DNA from: Calliphora vicina
Taxonomy: Eukaryota; Arthropoda; Insecta; Diptera; Calliphoridae
Assembly: GCF_958450345.1 (NCBI RefSeq)
Contig: NC_088780.1
Location: 171,350,726-171,414,725, forward strand
Length of the DNA stretch: 64,000 nucleotides
Direction: 5' to 3'
The position numbers were made by a program, and so were the translations under genes. How positions within the stretch are numbered: position 1 is the first letter of the stretch; each line of letters opens with the position of its first letter. Shown piece after piece: positions 53,601 through 59,600 of the stretch. The notes under the pieces are model-generated. The model was not told the DNA's origin. It saw nothing but the letters and a program-made list of their open reading frames with translations, and searched no databases.

Positions 53601-56600
53601 TTATTAGGGATGCCAATCCCGAGTAATTGATATTTATGGCTCCTCAATCCTAATCAGGGATCAGCACTACTTTATTAACTAAAACTTTATACATTATACT
53701 TGTATTCAAACTCTATGAATATAACAAAACTATGTATAACCAAACGTTTTTAATGTTAAATATAAAGTATCATTTAGTTACCGTAGTGTTGAAACGTTAT
53801 GCTTCATAAAATTTACAGGAGACAAGTTTGGCGTTATTATGTATTTAATAAAGTAATTATGTAACTCAATTCCTTTTGACTGATATAATAACTTTGCAAT
53901 TTTGACAAAAAACAAATGGTCTTAGCATGTTAAATTTTATGTTTTTTAAATCTCGGGACCGTCGCATAGAGGGGCCAAACATACCAATTTTGCGGATTAA
54001 TTGAAAAAACAAATTTCAACTTTCGTGAAAGCCGAAAGCACCAGCTTAAAGAGCACAAAATTCTACATCAGCTGGCAATAAATTTATGTGAAATATGAAA
54101 CGGTATTTTTATAGTCACGTGTTGAAATTACATATTGTGAGAAAAAAACCTAAAAAAAAAATAAAAAAAAATAAAAAATTGCGCAAATAAATACTAATTT
54201 TAATAGGTAATTTCAAAAAATTAACAAATCTAATTATGCAACCATCAAACCATTGATATGTTTTGGTTAAATTTAAATTTGAATTATTTGTGGAAGTGGC
54301 TTTGATAGTAGTTTTTTGATTGGAATTGCAAAAAAAATGGATTTTATCAGTTCAAATGGACATAAAGTTATTAGCTGGGCTCAGCTGGGCAGAGAATTTA
54401 ATATAATTTAAAAGCCTGGATAGATAAGCGTTGTTTCAGAAAAAAATTAAAAATATGATTGTTTAAAAGTTTTTTTGTGATTAATTCGAAGTTTTTTCTT
54501 GTGGTTAATACGAAGTCATCCGATATCAGCTTAATAAAAAAATCATGTTAGTGAGTGCGATCGCGAGAATTTTAAAGTTTTATATCAGGGGCTAGTTATC
54601 ACTCACTTCAACATCGGTAGTTTTTATATTGTCTCATTTTAAATATTGTTTTATATATATTTCAATGCATTGCATTTAAACTTTGCAGGAACCGAAGTCT
54701 TTTAGTGGCTGGTGTTGGGAAATATCTCTATTTTTCAACCTCCCATTACTAGTTAATATAATGATATCATCTTAAAACAATATGGTAGTTTTTTTTTATT
54801 AATAACATGCATAAATTTAGTGTGTCTCACTGATGTAGTTCTATAGATTTAGGAGAATTAATAATTCATTTGTATGGCGGGAACCCGATTCCACCCTCGT
54901 ATACGCTTCCGATTTTGGTGGAAAGTGTAGTTTGTTTTTAGAGTTACCCGCAGCAAATTTAGTGTGCATAACTATTTTAGTTCTATAGATATAGCACAGT
55001 TAATAATTATTTTATATGGTGGGTAATTGACTTCCCCCTCCAATATCCCTAAAATTTTGTTTCAATATGCGGATTGGTCTAAGAGCTACCCACGTAAAAT
55101 TTTGCTAGCGTCGCTATTATTGTTGTTGAGATATTAATAAATCCGTAAAAAGGGCATTTATTATACATGAATACTTTTGAATATATGTATTTGTATTTGT
55201 TTTTAAATAATTTTATATTTGTATTGTAATTTCTCATTAACTTAATTGATTCTGTGATGTCTGGCATTTTAGCTTCAAGAATTTATTACTGATTTTGAAA
55301 AGAATGGTCCGGGGTCAGTTGTTGCCGATTTAGATAGAGGCTCTAAGCTGATGGAGTCTTATGGACAGAAAATTAATGAATTTGATGAAAGACGACAAGA
55401 ACTGGGTAAGAAAATCATTAAATATAGGTATTAATTATTATAATTAATATAGTTTTAAAATTTCTTAATTAATATTTACTTAAAAATTACAATATTTTAA
55501 TTTTTAATTAGAGACCAGTACTAATACTAAGTTAGTATAAGTATATTTAGCCCATTTCAATAACAAGCATACTGTGATATTAAAGTTACCGTAACCTCTA
55601 AAATACCGCTACCGGTAATCTATAAACAATTCAAAATTATTTTAAATTATTTTTAATTTTTGGAAATTTGATTTAAATGAAATTACCGTTATCATTAAAA
55701 TACCGTTACCGCAAATATATCATTACTAGGGATGACAAACGGGACTGGATCCAGAGATTTATCTGGATTTCCGGATTTTTCAGTATTTCGGGACTTGCAT
55801 TTTACATTAAAAACCAGTAAATTTGACAATGAAAATTATTTATTTCATTAAATAAAAAATATAACAAAAACTAAAACTAAAACCTTCAATTCTCTTGATC
55901 AGTGTTGTAAAGATGATTTCTGTTTCCGCTAAAAATGTTACCAGTTTTTATATTGTTTAAATACCTATTAACATATTTTTTTATTTAATTTAGTTTTAAA
56001 AATTTTGTAACATAATAACTAGAGTGATCAAATATTCGACATATTCCAAAAACCGGTTTTCGAATAATTCGAAAAAGCGTAATTTTTAAAAACCGGTTTT
56101 CGGTTTTTTCAATGAAAAACCGGTTCGAATAACCGGTTTTTTAAATTTTTTACGCGCGACTGCGCCTAGTACTTGATGTATAACTTGTTAATGACATTGA
56201 ACATGAAATCATATTACACATTTAGAAGAAAAGTGCTGTGTAAAGTAATCACTAATTATTAAAAGTAATCGCAAAATCTTAAAATAAATAAAAAAAATAT
56301 TCGATTTTGTCGAATAATTCGAGACAAAAAAACCGTTTTGTCGAATAACTCGAAACCCGACCTTTTGTAAAAACCGGTTTAAAAAAACCGGAAAATTGGA
56401 AAATAACCGGTTTTTCGAATAATTCGAAAACCGGTTTGACCACTCTAATAATAACGTAACGCAACGACACCTTATTTTACAGAAACCGAAATCAATTATT
56501 TGTTATCTACATTAATTTAATACTGCAAAACTAATTTTACCTCAAATCATTGATATTGGAAACAAAAAATAATTAATATTTAACATAAATATTTTTCAAA

Positions 56601-59600
56601 CAAATATGAACTTTATGATGGTGAAAAAATCATAGCAAAACTGAAAATTTTACAACTTTTGTATCAATATAATTAATATCGAATGTTAGCTCCTAAAACG
56701 TAAAAAATCTCGGAATTACCAGGTAAAAAATCAGCATTTGTTAATCCCGACAAATCCGGAATTTTCGGGTTCCCTATCCATTATCAAAATAATCAAAAAT
56801 ACTGCTACCGATAAATCACATTCACGGAAATAATCCAAATTAGCATTACCGTTACCGTTTCAAATCGGTAGCCAACCTTGGTTTAAAATGTTTAAAATGC
56901 CTACAGACCCCATTTAGAATTTCAGAGACAAAAAACTTAATAAAATGAAAATGGTTGTGGTTACAAGTATGATTTTCTTTAATAAAGTCATTATTTTTAA
57001 AAATATAAAGCTAAACATTTGTGAGGACGTGTGCCAATATCCATTAAATACCCAATTTTGAATTTTTTTGTTGTTATGCCCTTTTGTATTTCACTTGACG
57101 ATATACTTAAATCATATATAGATATATAGATATCTTTTGCAATAATTCAAAAATTCGTCATCAGCATTTCAAGAGAGAACTTCTGATTTTCTACGATAAA
57201 AAACAAATACATGCATTTAATATAATCACATCAGACCTTAAAGACATCCCTATTCTGAACTGACCACTACCACCATTATTAATTTGCTTTGTGTGCGTGC
57301 ATTTAAATAGGAAAAATGGCAAAACTTTTTTATTACTTTTAATTGTATTTACTCATTCTATTTTTCTTTTGAATAATCCGTTTCCATTTTGTGTTACCAT
57401 TTTCCTCTTTTTCTTTTTCTTTTTTGTTTTGTATTTTAGCCAACGCTGAGAAACTTTTTGATATGCCCATGCAAGATTACAATGAGTTTTCACGTATTAA
57501 AGACGACTACGAAGGCATGCAAATTGTAAGTTAAGAACAACTAAATACTACTTTCAGTAGAACTTCTACCACTACTCGCACTACTGCTGCTGCTACTGCT
57601 ATGAGGACTATGAGGAAAATGTTCATAAGAATCTTTTCTCTATTTAGCACACAGATAAAGTTTAATTTTTCAATTAAATTATTTGTGTAGCTGTTGAGTA
57701 AACTTCCTTTCCATCTTCGTCTGCATCTCCTTGTTCTGAGCCGTCTCTCATTGTTCTGGTAGAGCAGCAAAAGAAGCATAGAAAAAATAAGCAAAACATG
57801 AAATAAAACTAACCTAAAGATGATTGAATATCACCTTTTGCATTAGTTGTTTTTCTTTTTCATTTAATTCACTTTTCGTTCAGCTTTTTAATTTTTTTGT
57901 TTTCTTTTAGGTTTACAAATTATACAAAAGCCAAAAGGCAGCTCGTGAGGGATGGTCGAAAACTTTGTGGGCCGATTTGGATCCTTCGGTATTGACTGAG
58001 GGTGTAGAGAGTTTTTTTAAAGAATTTCGTAAACTATCAAAACAGGTAAGAAGAAAGTATTGGCACCAAAACTTCACATCCAACATCACTGCTGTGTTTC
58101 AAATTGTATGATGATGTTGCCATGGATGGATGTCGTCGATGGACTTAAATGATTTTTGATGCCAATAAAACTTTCGTAATTAGTTTATGAAACGAAAATG
58201 ACTAAAGTTTTAAGCAAATATCCGCAAAAAGTAAAAGAAATTAATTATTTACTTAAAAGTTAGTTGAATTTTAATGAAATTTATTTTAAAAATTGCCACA
58301 TATCCTCCTCACATATAACAAATAGAGATCTAAATTTATTCTTAGGAGTTTAAACAAATTGCTTAATTTTTATTTGAAGAAAACATACAGGCGAATTTCT
58401 CAGAAACATTACATACAGTGACGGACAATAATACAAAATAACCAACCAATTTGAATATCTGTCACAGTTAATTGAAATTTAAAAACTTATTTAGGTTACA
58501 CTAAACTAACAATTATGAAACTTTAAATAAATATGATAAATCGCACTTTTATCTACTGGCTAATTCGTATATAGTTTTCATGAATTTAAATATTGTTCAA
58601 TATGCTTCTTAGTGGACACGTTCAAAAGTTGTGTAGAGTCTTTAAAATTTTTATTATCTTTAAAATTGGACATATGTCAAGATCAGTTTGTATTTAATGC
58701 ATTCGAGAACCCAATGTTTTCACATACATATGTATGTATGTAGGTATATTATTTTTGTATCCTTCTTATATCAGCAACCAATAGATTTCATGGGTGGTGG
58801 TCTAATACACACATTAATTTTGACACATGAATGCTGACTAAAGGCGCACATTCGCCTGTGGACACCAAAATGTTTTGATTATAAAATCATCGAGTGTTCG
58901 AAACACAACAAATCCATACATAATTTGTTGAGATAAAAATGTGTGCAAAATTTATTGCTCTAATTGAAAATATTTCATAAAAATTTGTTTTATTAAATGA
59001 TAGAGATGATTTATTGTATTATTTGATAAAAATGCATTTAATTCATTTCCTAAAATTATTTAAAATGCTCATTTGTTTAAATGTGACTAAAAACATTGTT
59101 TGTTTTGTGTGGGGAGACTAATTTGCTAATATTTAATTGAAAACATTCAATACTTCTTCTATGGTTTGAATTAAATAGTTCAGCCAGCATAAGATAAATA
59201 AAAGCTGAGAAACTGAAGTCGATTTATGATAAAATTATAAATAAACTGACATTATATTAATAAAAATTAAATTCTTTTGATAAAATTTGTTGATATATTT
59301 AGCTTTACAATGCTCAGATAAACGAACGGACAATGTAATGACAGTCCCATTCATTAAAATGTTGAAACTCTTTATAATTTACGACCGTATTATGAATATT
59401 ACGACAATGACAATTTTAGAACAAAACTCGGCTTAAAAAATCTAAGCGGTTACCATTAATTATATTTGCTCGCCATGATTAGTTTTTGAAATTCTAACAC
59501 TTGCTCTCTTTTGGTTTAGAAGTTATTGTAACTATAGTTAGACTAATATCCTAATATTAGACGATATTACGCTTATTAAATCTTGTAAATTCGATCAACA

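Larger units (their letters stand above)
55577..56885. repeat. Outer TACCGTTACCG-rich repeat of a three-layer nest
   Basis: Left part: AAAATACCGCTACCGGTAAT, ATTACCGTTATCAT, AATACCGTTACCGC. Right part: ACTGCTACCGATAAATC, GCATTACCGTTACCG and CGGTAGCCAACCTTGG. The same right-hand edge (inverted) is seen at 37582. Interrupted at 55732 by the next layer. Confidence 0.55.
55406..57439 (+). other. Intron 27 (2.0 kb)
   Basis: Mostly a nest of three repeat layers between about 55577 and 56885; 56890-57439 is AT/T-rich and unremarkable. Confidence 0.6.

Noticed and set aside
57531..57794. Hydrophobic minus-strand ORF (87 codons) after exon 28
   Set aside because: Created by a CTACTGCTGCTG-type simple sequence in the intron; no start context or homology.
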